Origin: Acanthaster planci
Lineage: Eukaryota; Echinodermata; Asteroidea; Valvatida; Acanthasteridae
Reading direction: 5' to 3'
DNA: 64,000 nucleotides
Assembly: GCF_001949145.1 (NCBI RefSeq)
Contig: NW_019091369.1
Location: 1,729,807 to 1,793,806 of the forward strand
The notes under the pieces were generated by a model. That model was not told the DNA's origin and did no database searches. It was given only the letters and a program-made list of their open reading frames with translations. Shown in pieces: positions 49,381 to 59,748 of this stretch. Positions within the stretch are counted from its first letter, which is position 1. Each line of letters begins with the position of its first letter. Made by a program: the position numbers and the translations under genes.

Positions 49381-50371
49381 ATGGCACTCCGGGGGGTTGT
49401 CACCGCCACCCGCCTCTCTGGCCCTCCCCGTGCCTTGCCCGCCATCCTTGTCATTGTCCTGCTGGTCGACCAAGTCGCCCAGGTGGGCACCTACAGCGGG
49501 ATCCACTACACTTGCCGGGGCGACCTCAACCTGGGCGGTCTGGTCCCCCTCCACAAGTACGACGAGACAAACCAGCAGTGCGGGCCGCTCCGAACCATCG
49601 GAGCCCTGAAGCGCCTGGAAGCCATGGTCTTTGCCGTTGACACGATCAACCGGAACTCCAGCCTGCTGCCGGGGATTGACTTGGGCTTCGAGATCTACGA
49701 CACCTGCTCCTCCAACGCCGTGACACTGCGGGACTGCTTGAATTTCATCCCGCCCCAGCGTTGGGACGGCAACTGCTCGCTGCTGAGATCCGAGGAGCTC
49801 TGTCCGGACACCGAGCCTCCCATCGTCGGCGTGGTCGGCGCGCAGCGCAGCGGCTCCAGTGTCCAGGCGGCGATCCTCCTCGGCCTGTACCACATCCCAC
49901 AGGTCAGCTACCTGTCCACCAGCGACGAACTCTCCAACGTCCTTCGCTACCCGTACTTCCTGAGGACGGTTGGGCCCGACAGCTACCAGGTCGAGGCCAT
50001 AGCCGATCTGATCGAGGAGTACGGCTGGAATTACGTTTCCTTCATCAATTCAGACGACACGTACGGCAAGAGCGCCCAGCAGGCCTTCCGGACGACGGCG
50101 CAAAAGCTCGGCGTCTGCATCGCTATCACCCGCACCGTCTCTCTGTACGCCACAGACGAAACCTTCGACGACCTGGTGGTCGAGCTGCTGACGCTTCAGA
50201 CCAGCAGCCACGCGGTGGTCGTCATCCTCTTCGTCCAACTCGAAATGGCTGAAGACATTTTCCGGGCGGCCACTAAAGCGGAAGCCAACCGGCGGTTCAT
50301 CTGGATTGGGAGCGACGGTTGGGGAAACTACGGAGACGACGCCGTCAAGGATTACCTCAACGCTACAGTCG
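49381..50371 (+). CDS. Metabotropic glutamate receptor-like protein, first coding exon
   Basis: Class C G-protein-coupled receptor; this exon holds the signal peptide and most of lobe 1/2 of the extracellular Venus-flytrap ligand domain. Start ATG at 49381 has a good context (ACCAAGATGG). Residues 1-36 include a hydrophobic core (LPAILVIVLLV). Family landmarks: GLVPLHKY, RLEAMVFAVDTIN, GFEIYDTC, VVGAQRSGSSV, HIPQVSYLSTSDELS, RYPYFLRTVGPD, GWNYVSFINSDDTYG, and WIGSDGW near the end. Residues expected to bind the amino-acid ligand backbone in mGluRs appear present: S160 (SGSS), T180 (STS), Y228 (DTYG) and D312 (SDGW). The frame ends GTC-G at a strong donor GTAAGC (50372), so the Cys-rich region and seven-helix domain lie beyond the window. 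Group (I, II or III) cannot be decided from this part alone. Confidence 0.9.
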
Positions 50372-52752
50372 GTAAGCTTGTCAATGCTTAAATCATATTC
50401 ACCAGATTATATCATGACAGCGGATTAATAGCACAGATTTTCAAGCTGACACGAAATACAACAGAACTATCGAAAGATACAAACTGGGGACACCTGTGGA
50501 ACCTTTCCCTCAAAGTCCTTAGACCTTAACTAAATAGGTGGGTTGAACCATAGAGCAACAGAATTCTCAAAAAATAAATACCGCTCTTAATATCTATGGA
50601 CATGATGAACACTGGTGCTTTCGAGGAGTTATCTAGCCATTACTTGTCACAGATTAATTCGCTTCAAACTTGTTTCACACAGGCATAGGTCGAAATATCT
50701 CCATACAGTGGCCTCAACAACATCCTATGACACTTAAACAACACTAATATTATGACACTATGACACCAACTCGTGGGAAAAGCCCCCCCCCCCGGTAGCC
50801 AACAGGACAGATGAACAAGATATAAAGATTTCAACTCCGTAACAACTCAATTACTAAACAGTACCGAAACACCACTTTCATATGACTCATCCCTGCGGGC
50901 TTTATTTTAGGCTGCAAGTAAAAAGGTTAGTTGAATGGTTGGTAAAATTCGATTAAGATTGTGCCAAACGAGGGCAAAATCCTGAGAACGTTGCAAATTG
51001 CGACCGTTAGAAACAGCGACAGAAGAGATCTTTATGTCGCTGTGGACCGTCAAATGGAATCGATGAAAATAAGCCTTCGGGCGTCGCTGCCCACAAAGTT
51101 GGCGCGCGCTGCGTCTAATTGACCGTGCACAAACTGAATTGCTTGGCAATTGTGGGTGAAAATATCAGTTCCACGTCGACCTTTTTTGGCTGATCGGTTT
51201 ACTTGGTAACAAGAAAGTATCGCATTCCAGTATGACAAGAAAGGAACGAGTGTAATACAAGTGACACAGTATCACGTCTTTCCCCTGTGGATAAAAACGC
51301 TACTAAATCTGTGGTCGGTGCATTTGCGTCTGCGTGTAAGACATGTTTTCTAAGTACGTGTCAATTGTTTACGTAAGAGCAATCACCGCATCCTTTTTTT
51401 TCCTCTCTCTCTCTCTCTGTGGTATCCTTCAACCCACTTCATCAAGTTGTCAGCACAGCGATAACACTTGCTTTCTAGGTTTGCTGATAGGGCTGAGTGA
51501 TCAAACAAAACCCACACATTGCCCGACACCCATACCCCCCCCGTTGTCACGCGGGAAGACGAGTTCCTAGACTTCGTCCGCGCTTTCTCGGATAGTACTC
51601 GGTGCAGTCACCTGCCCATGGGCCCACCTGCACACCGCAGATGTTACCTACACGACAAATAAAACAGAAATTCGACGTCATCTGTACCATAACGCATGAA
51701 ATTCGTCAAACTTCTTTAAAAAAAAAAAAAAGAGTATGGCTAAGTTTTGGGGACATAACTAGGATGAAAAATCTTTCAAGTCCAGTTTCGGAGACGTATA
51801 ATTTGATTAACTCGCTCTTCCCAAATATAAGCGGAAAGCCAGCTTGACAGGCGGTGCAATTTTCGTCACACAATGGCTTTCAACTGATACCAACCGAGTG
51901 TTGATCTCTTACCCTTGACCAGCTGAGGTTAGAGGTCATTATGACCCGTACAATGGTCAAGTACAGTCTCAGCAGGAGTATAGTTTTGGCTAATTTTATT
52001 CAAAGTGATTTACACAATATTGCTTCCCCAATATGTAAAGTGATTTACAACAAAGTTCAAGCAAACAATGCAAAAAAACCACACACAGAGTAGGCCGCTA
52101 TGTTAAGCTTATCTTTCGGAGCGCCCTGATCAGTTTCTTGGGGGGGCATTGTTACTGTATTTAGGAATCGGCAAGTTTCTGCGTGTGCATTTATCATTCC
52201 AGAGAAGACAGTACCGAACAGCAGCGTGACCAGAGGGCGTTGATAAACTGCCTATAAAAAGCTTGCCGGCTTGCGCTAATAAAAACTACACATTCGTCAC
52301 TGAAACTCACGAAGCAAGAAAAATGACGGTCGGCGCAGTATAGCGAGAGAGTTTAAAGCAGGCAAAAGCACCGAGTCGTTTATTTCCGTTCAGGTTTTTT
52401 TTTGTTGACTGGGGTAGCCTTTAACGTGGCGAGAAGAGTAAACACGGAAAGTTGCCTGTGCCGACGTTAACGCCTCCCCCCGTCTGAAGCGTCAACCGCG
52501 CCGCTATAGAAGAATTTATCGTATTGATTTAAACTGGTTTGCCAAAGTGCGAGCGTTGTTGTTAACACTGCAAGTGGCGTGTTTCTGTTTTACTGCAAAC
52601 AAAGGTAACCAGGGTGGGGACACTTAAGGCAGAAAAACGAGTGTTTCTAATAATGCTATGTACCGATACCGCCAAGCAACCCCCCAATTAAAAACAAAAA
52701 TCTGCTAAAAATCTCCAGTGCAGTGCAATGTGCAGTGCACGTGTGCAGCGGT

Positions 52753-52791
52753 CGTGGTTTAAAATGAAGTGACGTCACACTTACTAACCGG
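52753..52791. mobile_element. Reversed end of MITE family E2
   Basis: GTGGTTTAAAATGAAGTGAC GTCACACTTACTAACCGGAT is the reverse complement of the left end of the E2 elements at 53180 and 59176. Similarity continues leftward to about 52715. It abuts the E3 cluster directly. Confidence 0.6.
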
Positions 52792-53179
52792 ATAGAGTAC
52801 TGAAGTGTGACGTTATTAAGAACCAGAAAGTGAAGTAGAAATGAATGGAGTGCGCGCGTGTTGGTTAACGCGCTGGTTCTCTCGCTAATACCTTTGACAC
52901 ACGTAACTGTGCGTGTGACGTTTCACTTCTGTACTCACCGGTACCGACGAGAACACGTCACACTCACAATTAGTGTGTAAAAGGCTTTAGCGCGAGAACC
53001 AGCGCGTGAAACAACGCGCACGTACTCCATTCGTTTGCACTGCACTTTCTGGTTCTTAATAACGTCACACATCGGTACTCAATTAGCGAGAGAACCAGTG
53101 CGTGAAACAACGCGCACGTACTCCATTCGTTTGCACTGCACTTTCTGGTTCTTAATAACGTCACACTTCGGTACTCTAT
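52788..53179. mobile_element. MITE family E3 cluster with internal 96-bp tandem duplication
   Basis: Left end CCGGATAGAGTACTGAAGTG; right end CTTCGGTACTCTATCCGG, inverted. Inside, a 96-bp unit (AGCGMGAGAACCAGYGCGTG... to GTCACAC-TCGGTACTC) occurs twice head-to-tail, at about 52989-53084 and 53085-53179, with about five differences. The left half is an inverted version of the same unit. Other copies are at 12303-12475 and, partially, 53790-53882. Confidence 0.7.
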
Positions 53180-53367
53180 CCGGTTCGTATGTGTGACGTC
53201 ACTTCAGTTTAAACCACGCCCACTGCACATGCACTGAACACAGAGTTACATGCACTGATCGCCGTTTACATGGAAATGGAAAATAACGCGCAACTTCAGC
53301 GATTGTCCCATGGGAGCTTCCTAATCGTGGTGCGTCCGCCTTTGCGACGAAGTCACTTACGAACCGG
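53180..53367. mobile_element. MITE family E2, copy 1
   Basis: 188 bp with ends CCGGTTCGTATGTGTGACGT and AGTCACTTACGAACCGG, flanked by AT on both sides. Shares TTTAAACCACGCCCACTG, GATCGCCGTTTACATGGAA and GCGTCCGCCTTTG with the copy at 59176-59373. Non-coding. Confidence 0.7.
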
Positions 53368-53420
53368 ATGGAATACCTAAGTGAATACGTCACGCACACT
53401 GTTATGTATGTTAGACACAT

Positions 53421-53740
53421 TGGGTGCGTTCGATTAGCTTACACGTGTAAGTCAAACTTACACGAGAGCGTTCATTTAGCCATCACGTGATCTTTCGTGC
53501 CTGCTCTGGTGTCAGCCACCACTACCCCAGCTGGCGAGCGGGTCTCTGTAGGCTGCTCGAGTGTAATGATGTCACGGATGGACTGTTCGTGCATGGACGT
53601 ACATGATGGAACGTGGCGGGGACTTGACCTTTTTCCCAGAATGCCTTGGCAAATATACTGCAGCGTTCGATTAGCCTCATTTCGAGGCTTCCCTTGCGTG
53701 TAACACTGGTGTGTTCAGGGAAGCTAATTGAACGCACCCA
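53421..53740. mobile_element. MITE family E4, copy 1 (hAT-like ends)
   Basis: 320 bp with terminal inverted repeats TGGGTGCGTTCGATTAGCTT / AAGCTAATTGAACGCACCCA. Ends of the form GGTGCGTTCGATTAG are common in non-autonomous hAT-type elements. About 90% similar to 58046-58356 by eye. An 8-bp target duplication is not evident. Confidence 0.75.
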
Positions 53741-53779
53741 TTGATCTCCATTATGTAGACTATATAATGGGGATCAATG
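53741..53779. repeat. Short palindrome next to E4
   Basis: TTGATCTCCATTATGTAG is followed by TATATAATGGGGATCAA, a nearly perfect inverted repeat of about 17 bp per arm with a spacer of a few bases, immediately after the E4 right end. It may be an independent foldback insertion or the scar of one. Confidence 0.6.
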
Positions 53780-54077
53780 GTGTTAGAGGCATGAGCGCGA
53801 GAGCTAGCGCATGAACCAACACGCCTGCGTACTCCGTTCATTTGCACTACACTTGTTGGTTCAAAATGACGTCACACTTTGGACATTTACTTACACAGCG
53901 AAGACATTCATCCATTGTCAAAGATACCAAAAGAAGTAAACAGATACACGTATACCTCCGTTTTAAGAATACAAGTTGCACTGGTGTAAAACGAGCCATT
54001 TGGGGCCAGAAGCTCAGACATCCAGGGTTGTTGAAAGGATCCAAACAGATTTCCCCTCCGAATGACGGTCAATGGCC

Positions 54078-54201
54078 AAGTTCGATCGGGGATCACTTTA
54101 TCAACCACTGATCGATTCTCCCTGGTAATCACTGCACATATTGTATCCCGAGTACCAGGTAAAATCGACCAATGGTTGACTGACCGTCGCTGATCGAACT
54201 T
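54078..54201. mobile_element. MITE family E5, copy 1
   Basis: 124 bp bounded by AAGTTCGATCGGGGATCAC and GTCGCTGATCGAACTT. The interior TACCAGGTAAAATCGACCAA-TGGTTGAC matches the copy at 59626-59748. Non-coding, terminal inverted repeats of about 12-16 bp. Confidence 0.65.
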
Positions 54202-54230
54202 CGCTAATGGCAATACCATTATGAACCTCT

Positions 54231-54297
54231 TGATAGCTCAGCGCGTACGGCAAGGCTAGGTTTTATATTCCCACTGTTCAAGACAGTGGGATTGAAT
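54231..54297 (+). repeat. tRNA-like fragment, possible SINE head or tRNA pseudogene
   Basis: TAGCTCAGCGCGTACGG resembles an RNA polymerase III A-box region, and GGGATTGAATC about 40 bp later resembles a degenerate B-box. A hairpin CCCACTGT-TCAAG-ACAGTGGG (54270-54290) lies between. It does not fold into a full cloverleaf with an acceptor stem that I can find, so it is not called a tRNA gene. Confidence 0.3.
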
Positions 54298-57200
54298 CAG
54301 TTTATTAATAGAGCGCTATGCATAACACGCGCGACCGCTTAATGACTTTGTTTCATAATCACTGGGCATATTATAGTCAAGGAAATGCGACAGCTTGACA
54401 AGGGGAGAATGGAAAGAATCGACTGGGTGCCATGCGGCCTTCATTTTATGTTAAAAGCACGCTGATTAAGAGTAGTTCTATATTTGAAAGTAGACGGAAA
54501 ATTATGACAAAGTTTGTATGTCGTGTGATACTCAATCGTTTATGTCGATACCAAAATTTAAACAACTCATAGGAACGGAAATTGCATGGAATCTGCGCTC
54601 GACATGCTTTGCATCAATTGGCTCGCGAGTCTGAATTTCAGTTCAAACGAAAAATATCGATGGAGAGAAGAATAAATCGAGGAGCGCCCCCGGTTTCATT
54701 GATCGACGGCGATGTTGCTTCGAGTTGGCCATGGCATTATGCAGCTCAGAGCGGTGACTTTGATTCAATTTAAACTGGGCAGTTGAGGCAGACAGGAGGA
54801 CGGCCGCTTGTAGTCGGCCGTGACCAGAGAGGGGAGCCGGCTTGGTTCGGCACGTGGCGGGCGGTGTTCGACTAGGTTTTCTGATTGCATTAACAGTCTA
54901 TTACAGCTCGAGAAACACAGACTGCCGGACAATAAAGCACACTTAATAAGCCAACCGCAAGGCTAACTTCATTACAGAGGTAGCAAAGAACGGCGCACCG
55001 CTATTATTCGGGTGTGCTGGATGGATTTCATGCTGATCTCGTTTATGTCAGTCCCGGTGGAAAACTTGTCGACAGTACGCTGAATAAATGGAGAAAAAAC
55101 AAACAAAACAAAAAAGATCATACAAAACTGCCTCATTTACGGAAAATAGTTTGCGTTGAAAAAAATCTAATACTTCGCAAATAGACAAATAGCATTTTGA
55201 AATCACTGAAGTTATTCTTGCCACATCTATAACCCGCAGAGTTTGTTCTTCCTAATAAAGTGACCAGGGCTGATGCGTTTTCAATCTGACTCCTACGAAG
55301 ATATTTGCCAATATTTTGATAAGAGTTAGTTTAGACTGCTTGTCTTGGCGTGAGATGCGCAGTATAGTCTAAGATTAATGGCTTTATTTTTAAGATTACG
55401 TAAACAATCGTGTCTTTCAAATGGCCCACTGAATTGCCGATGACGGGAAAGCGTTGTTTTTTTTTTGTTTTTTTGTCGGCGGAGCGATGTGGCGCGGCGT
55501 TGACAGAATTATGAAAATGGGCGTTTGCTCTGCCGGGCGACTTGGGGTTTATTTTGACAAATTCCGCCGGGTGACGGGGTCGATGAATATGTCAGATTGT
55601 GTGTTGCTTTTTTCGAAATGCCTCAGCAGAAATATTTTATGTGATATTCATGACAACGTTAGCCACAATCTATCGAGCAATCTGTCAATTTTTTTTTCTC
55701 CGCACGAGTGAATCATTTTTACTCTCCTGTCTGGACAGATTGTGTCTTTGAAAAAATCTGTCAGGGGTGAACACCGGGTGACGTTTGGCAAGAGTACCCC
55801 ATCACTTAAGAAAATACAAAAGGTGGGTAAAAACACCTGTCGTAAAATTTGATTTGTCCTGCCGCCAATAAAAGCGCGGGTAGAGCCACAATGGAGATTT
55901 CCAAAGATGGAATTTGCAGTAGTAAACATTTTCACCAAAACAAATTATCCCCATAATTAGGTAAATAATCTAGAAGCAATTTTGCAAGGCCGATATTTTC
56001 TTCAGGGAGAAGCTGGACCCCTCACAGGTCAGGCGTTTTGCTGCCACCTTAAAGGGTTAATGTATATAAATATATAATCATGCCGGCTTGCTACGTACAC
56101 TCTGGGCAATACGCGCCCTTCTAACAAGGTCATTCAAGACGCAAACTCGGGAAACGAGGGCGACTGACTGCTGCATTTATATTCCAGCCCTTGCTTTTAG
56201 TAAATCCTACATTTCAACATCTCCCTCCAAAAGAAAACGGCTTAATGAGTTCAAGAGACTACTCTCTGGAGTAAAAAGGTGTATCGAGGTTTTGCTGTAC
56301 CTCCTGACCTCGTCTTTGCTGACAGCGCTTGACGACTGTGCCTTATTGAAGACTAACAATAACAAACCCTGCTTCATACGCTTAACGAGACTTCAGAAAC
56401 GGACGAGCCTTATTTGCACGGCTGGGCGTTCATTAAGACCGGGCGCCATCGATCGTTGCTAAGTTCGCTGTAAATCGGTCCAAAATGCCGCCACGGTGAC
56501 TGTCGTGAAAGATGGAAAATAACCTATCACAGCGATGAATACCGAGCTCTAACACCACTCGAGTATCTGCGAACCCTGTTCCCCCCCCCCGGTCGTATTT
56601 CATTTAAGTTGACTTGTTGACAATGGTTTTCTCCACGCCATAACAATATGGATGCCGTATAATCTTTGGGCATAAACTGACCAAAGAGATTCGATTAACC
56701 CATGGAGCGAGGGAACCATCGCCCCTATCGATGGTCACGGCTAAAGGTTAAATCTCAGAATTCAAGATGTGACTAAAATGCAGACAAGCAGCTTAATGTT
56801 GAAAACAATCCACACACTCGTACATCAAGAAAGCTTTTTGGTGCGCAAATATTGGTGGAGGAAAGAACGTAAATTCCGCGCACAGGTGTACCTGCGAATC
56901 CATCGCTGGATATGCGATTTTCGCAGTCAGCAGGTCTACGGCACGGCAGCCATCTTCCCGGTCATTGTTTTTGCTCCATAGGGATACACATGAGTAGACC
57001 TGTTGTGCATATTCCCCTCGCAAAAGCGCTGACCAGGAAGACGGCTGCCGTGAATAAACACTATAAAGTGCGTAAGAAGTTGCTTCATTGTGCGCTGCAC
57101 GTGGGCTACAGAGCCATAAGCGGAAATGATGGGAAAACTACAGCACAAATAGTGCGACAGGATACGACGAGAATTCTGGGAATATATGGCTCAGAAAATT

Positions 57201-57452
57201 CCCAGCAGACCGTCTGGTACCAGATGGCTTAGTAATAATTCATGGCATCGATTAGCTCTTGCGGGTAACGAGGTTACCGGTGGTTTGTCAAATAGATGAA
57301 CGGACAATGTTCTGTAACGGGCGAACAAATTGACTATAGCGAGGTTATCACAAGGTTCCCTCCCTGAGCCATACGAGGCAATACCATACGAAGTGGCTCA
57401 AAGCGCTGTGTACGCTAGTCAAACATTGCTCCAAAGGGTACGTTATCCGCCA

Positions 57453-57640
57453 GGAGCGGGAGGGGAGAGGGCGCACTTTTCCTAGTAACAGAGCCTCCTG
57501 GGTTCGGAACTGCACTTCGCTGGTTCACAAACCACTTTGCAATGCACGCGTTACGGTTGCGTGGCTACCAACAAAATGAACACTCCCGACCAACATGGCT
57601 CTTTTAACTGATGAGGGGGTGCTTCTGCTCAAGGCGGATA
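57453..57640. mobile_element. Partial copy of foldback element E6
   Basis: 57453-57531 (GGGAGGGGAGAGGGCGCACT...) corresponds to arm 2 of the PLAC8-intron element, and 57574-57640 (AATGAACACTCCCGACCAAC...) to its tail (31025-31092). The order is kept; identity is about 75-85%. Confidence 0.55.
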
Positions 57641-57763
57641 AAAGAATGTCTTTATAAGTTATGGAGTAGCTCGAGGCTCGGAACTATGACAGCAAATACA
57701 AATACTATGTAATGTGAAATCGTCTTGTTTTGCATGGCTATAGACCAAGTCAACTTGACGCAC

Positions 57764-57920
57764 TAACTGCGGTGGCACCGCACTCACACGCACATTCTTC
57801 AGCTTGACGCGCGCGTGCGTTTGGCAAATCACGACACCCTATTGGTCGGAGAGGCATGTAACGCGCGCGTACCACCTGTCCACGAGCGTTGTGCCACCAC
57901 AGTAATGGCTTCTCATTCTG
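57764..57920. mobile_element. Repeat family R copy 2 (157 bp)
   Basis: Same length as 38083-38239 with five substitutions and no indel (about 97% identity). High identity between copies 19.7 kb apart suggests recent transposition or conversion. Confidence 0.75.
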
Positions 57921-58045
57921 TTTATTGCATTGCACTTCACGTGTATTGCCATGACGGCGCGCTCTGCATAGGTAATGAGCCAGTGCGGGATGTCAAAGAC
58001 CAGGTCATTCGGGAACAAAATTTCACGCGAGCGAATCGGTATCAT

Positions 58046-58356
58046 TGGATGCGTTCGATTAGCTTACACGTGTAAGTTGAACTTACACGAGAGCGTTCGT
58101 TTAGCCATCACGTGATCCTCGTGCCCGCCCTGGTGTCAGCCACTACTACCCCTGCTGGCGAGCGGGTCTCTGGAGGCTGCCCGAGTGTAATGACGTCACG
58201 GATGGACTGTTCGTGCATGGACGTACATGATGGAACGTGGCGGGGACTTGACCTTTTTGCATTGGCAAGTACACTGCAGCGTTCGATTACCCCCATTTCG
58301 AGGCTTCCCTTCCGTGTAACACTGGTGTATTCAGGGAAGCGAATCGAACGCACCCA
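58046..58356. mobile_element. MITE family E4, copy 2
   Basis: 311 bp, colinear with 53421-53740. Shares the terminal inverted repeats, TCACGTGATC, GGCGAGCGGGTCTCTG, ATGGACTGTTCGTGCATGG, and ACGTGGCGGGGACTTGACC. Main difference is a short deletion near 58255, where copy 1 reads CCCAGAATGCCTTGG. Confidence 0.75.
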
Positions 58357-58639
58357 ATTATGACCGCATTGAAATAGGGCAGGCCCGGCGCACGCGTATC
58401 GCTGTTACCGATTGACCTCGCACAGCAACCAATGGCATTGCAGCGGCCCATCTCTCCTTATATGCCACCGACAAGGGTGCCCTTGCGCACAATACCCTTT
58501 ATATTTTTGACTTACCAGTTCCACTCACGATATTGTGAAACGTGTCGTGCGATTACACGTAAACTTTGAGGGACCTCCAAAGCATGTCGTACTAACTGCC
58601 GCAATATTTTCTCGAAGTGTCCTTCAGCATTATATTTCC

Positions 58640-59010
58640 CTAGGCCTCCCTCGCTCGTGCTACGTCCTTCCCTTGCATTCACGTCAATTTTCGCAACTTA
58701 ATATATATAATTCGTACCTTTGATAAATCAAAATTAGAAAAACCTAATTGTACGCGCTTCGTCCTTCGTTGCATTAATGTAATTTTTTCGTAACTTTATA
58801 AATCAGGCCTTTGAGAAATCAAAATTAGAAAAACTAATTGTAGGCTTACGCGCTTTGTCCTTGCATACATTAACGTAATTTTTCGGTACTTTATAATTTA
58901 GACCTTTAAAAAATCAAAATTAGACAAACTATTAGTATACACGCTACGTCCTCGCTTGCATTGACGTCATTTTTCGCTACTTTTTAATTTAGACCTTTGA
59001 GAAATCAAAG
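58640..59010. repeat. Tandem repeat, period about 91-95 bp, ~4 copies
   Basis: The word CCTTTGAKAAATCAAA recurs at 58717, 58808, 58903 (as CCTTTAAAAAATCAAA) and 58994. Between these each unit contains CGCTNCGTCCT, TTGCATT-ACGT and AATTTTTCG-ACTTTATAA. A diverged first unit is visible from about 58640. It ends where the reversed R element begins. AT-rich and non-coding. Confidence 0.75.
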
Positions 59011-59098
59011 TAGTCAAACAAGCAGAAAACCTCTACCCCTTTCCACTCCAGTTTGTCCTGGACCCAGATTAGATTGTACAGTGTAATTCTACAACCGG

Positions 59099-59445
59099 AA
59101 TGAGAAGCCATTACGGCGGTGGCACAACGCTCGTGGACAGGTGGTACACGCGCGTTACATGTCTCTTTGACCAATCCGGTTCGTAAGTGTGACGTCACTT
59201 CAGTTTAAACCACGCCCACTGCTCACGAGCACTGCTCATAGGGTTACATGCTTTGATCGCCGTTTACATGGAACCATGGAACCGGAAGTCAACCCACAAC
59301 TTCAACGATTTTCCAATGAGAGCCTGCAAATCGTCGCGCGTCCGCCTTTGTGACGAAGTCACTTACGAACCGGATAGGGTGTCGTAATTTGTCAAATGCA
59401 CGCGCGCGTCAAGCTGAAGAATGTGCGTGTGAGTGCGGCGCCACC
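59099..59445. mobile_element. Repeat family R copy 3, reversed and split by an E2 insertion
   Basis: 59099-59175 is the reverse complement of the right half of R, and 59376-59445 of its left half, interrupted precisely by the E2 element at 59176-59373. The intact R copies give the empty target as CCAATAGGGTGT, so insertion order is clear: R first, then E2. Confidence 0.75.
59176..59373. mobile_element. MITE family E2, copy 2, nested in repeat R
   Basis: 198 bp from CCGGTTCGTAAGTGTGACGT to AGTCACTTACGAACCGG, flanked by AT on each side. Comparison with uninterrupted R shows only one AT at the target, so the element appears to make a 2-bp AT duplication. Confidence 0.75.
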
Positions 59446-59625
59446 GGGTTATAACCAAGTGCACAAGGTGGTGTGTCGGCCCCTCCAAACGTGGCTGCTG
59501 GACGCAGGAATTTCCACTCCTTGTTCGCAGACACGAGGCCAAGTAGCGATATATGGCTCTGATGAGTGTGATACTTGAACCATGCACTGTACATGTACAT
59601 AATGTCGCTCATCGTACCATAGGCA

Positions 59626-59748
59626 AAGTTCGATCAGCGGCAATTCTTTAACCCATGGTCCATTTTGCCTGGTGCCAAGTATATATTTCGAGCATAGGTT
59701 ACCAGTCAAAATCGACGATTGGTTGACAATTTGTCGCTGATCGAACTT
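59626..59748. mobile_element. MITE family E5, copy 2
   Basis: 123 bp from AAGTTCGATCAGCGGCAA to TTGTCGCTGATCGAACTT, better-preserved inverted ends than copy 1 (54078-54201). Interior GGTTACCAGTCAAAATCGAC-GATTGGTTGAC is shared. Non-coding. Confidence 0.65.

Noticed and set aside
49354-50252. Frames of 179 and 163 codons overlapping the receptor exon
   Set aside because: Alternative-frame shadows of the receptor coding sequence, which itself matches the mGluR ligand domain along its length.
52988-53179. Two 96-bp repeats considered as a CRISPR-like array
   Set aside because: Only two adjacent copies, no spacers, and the units belong to a transposon family in a eukaryotic genome.
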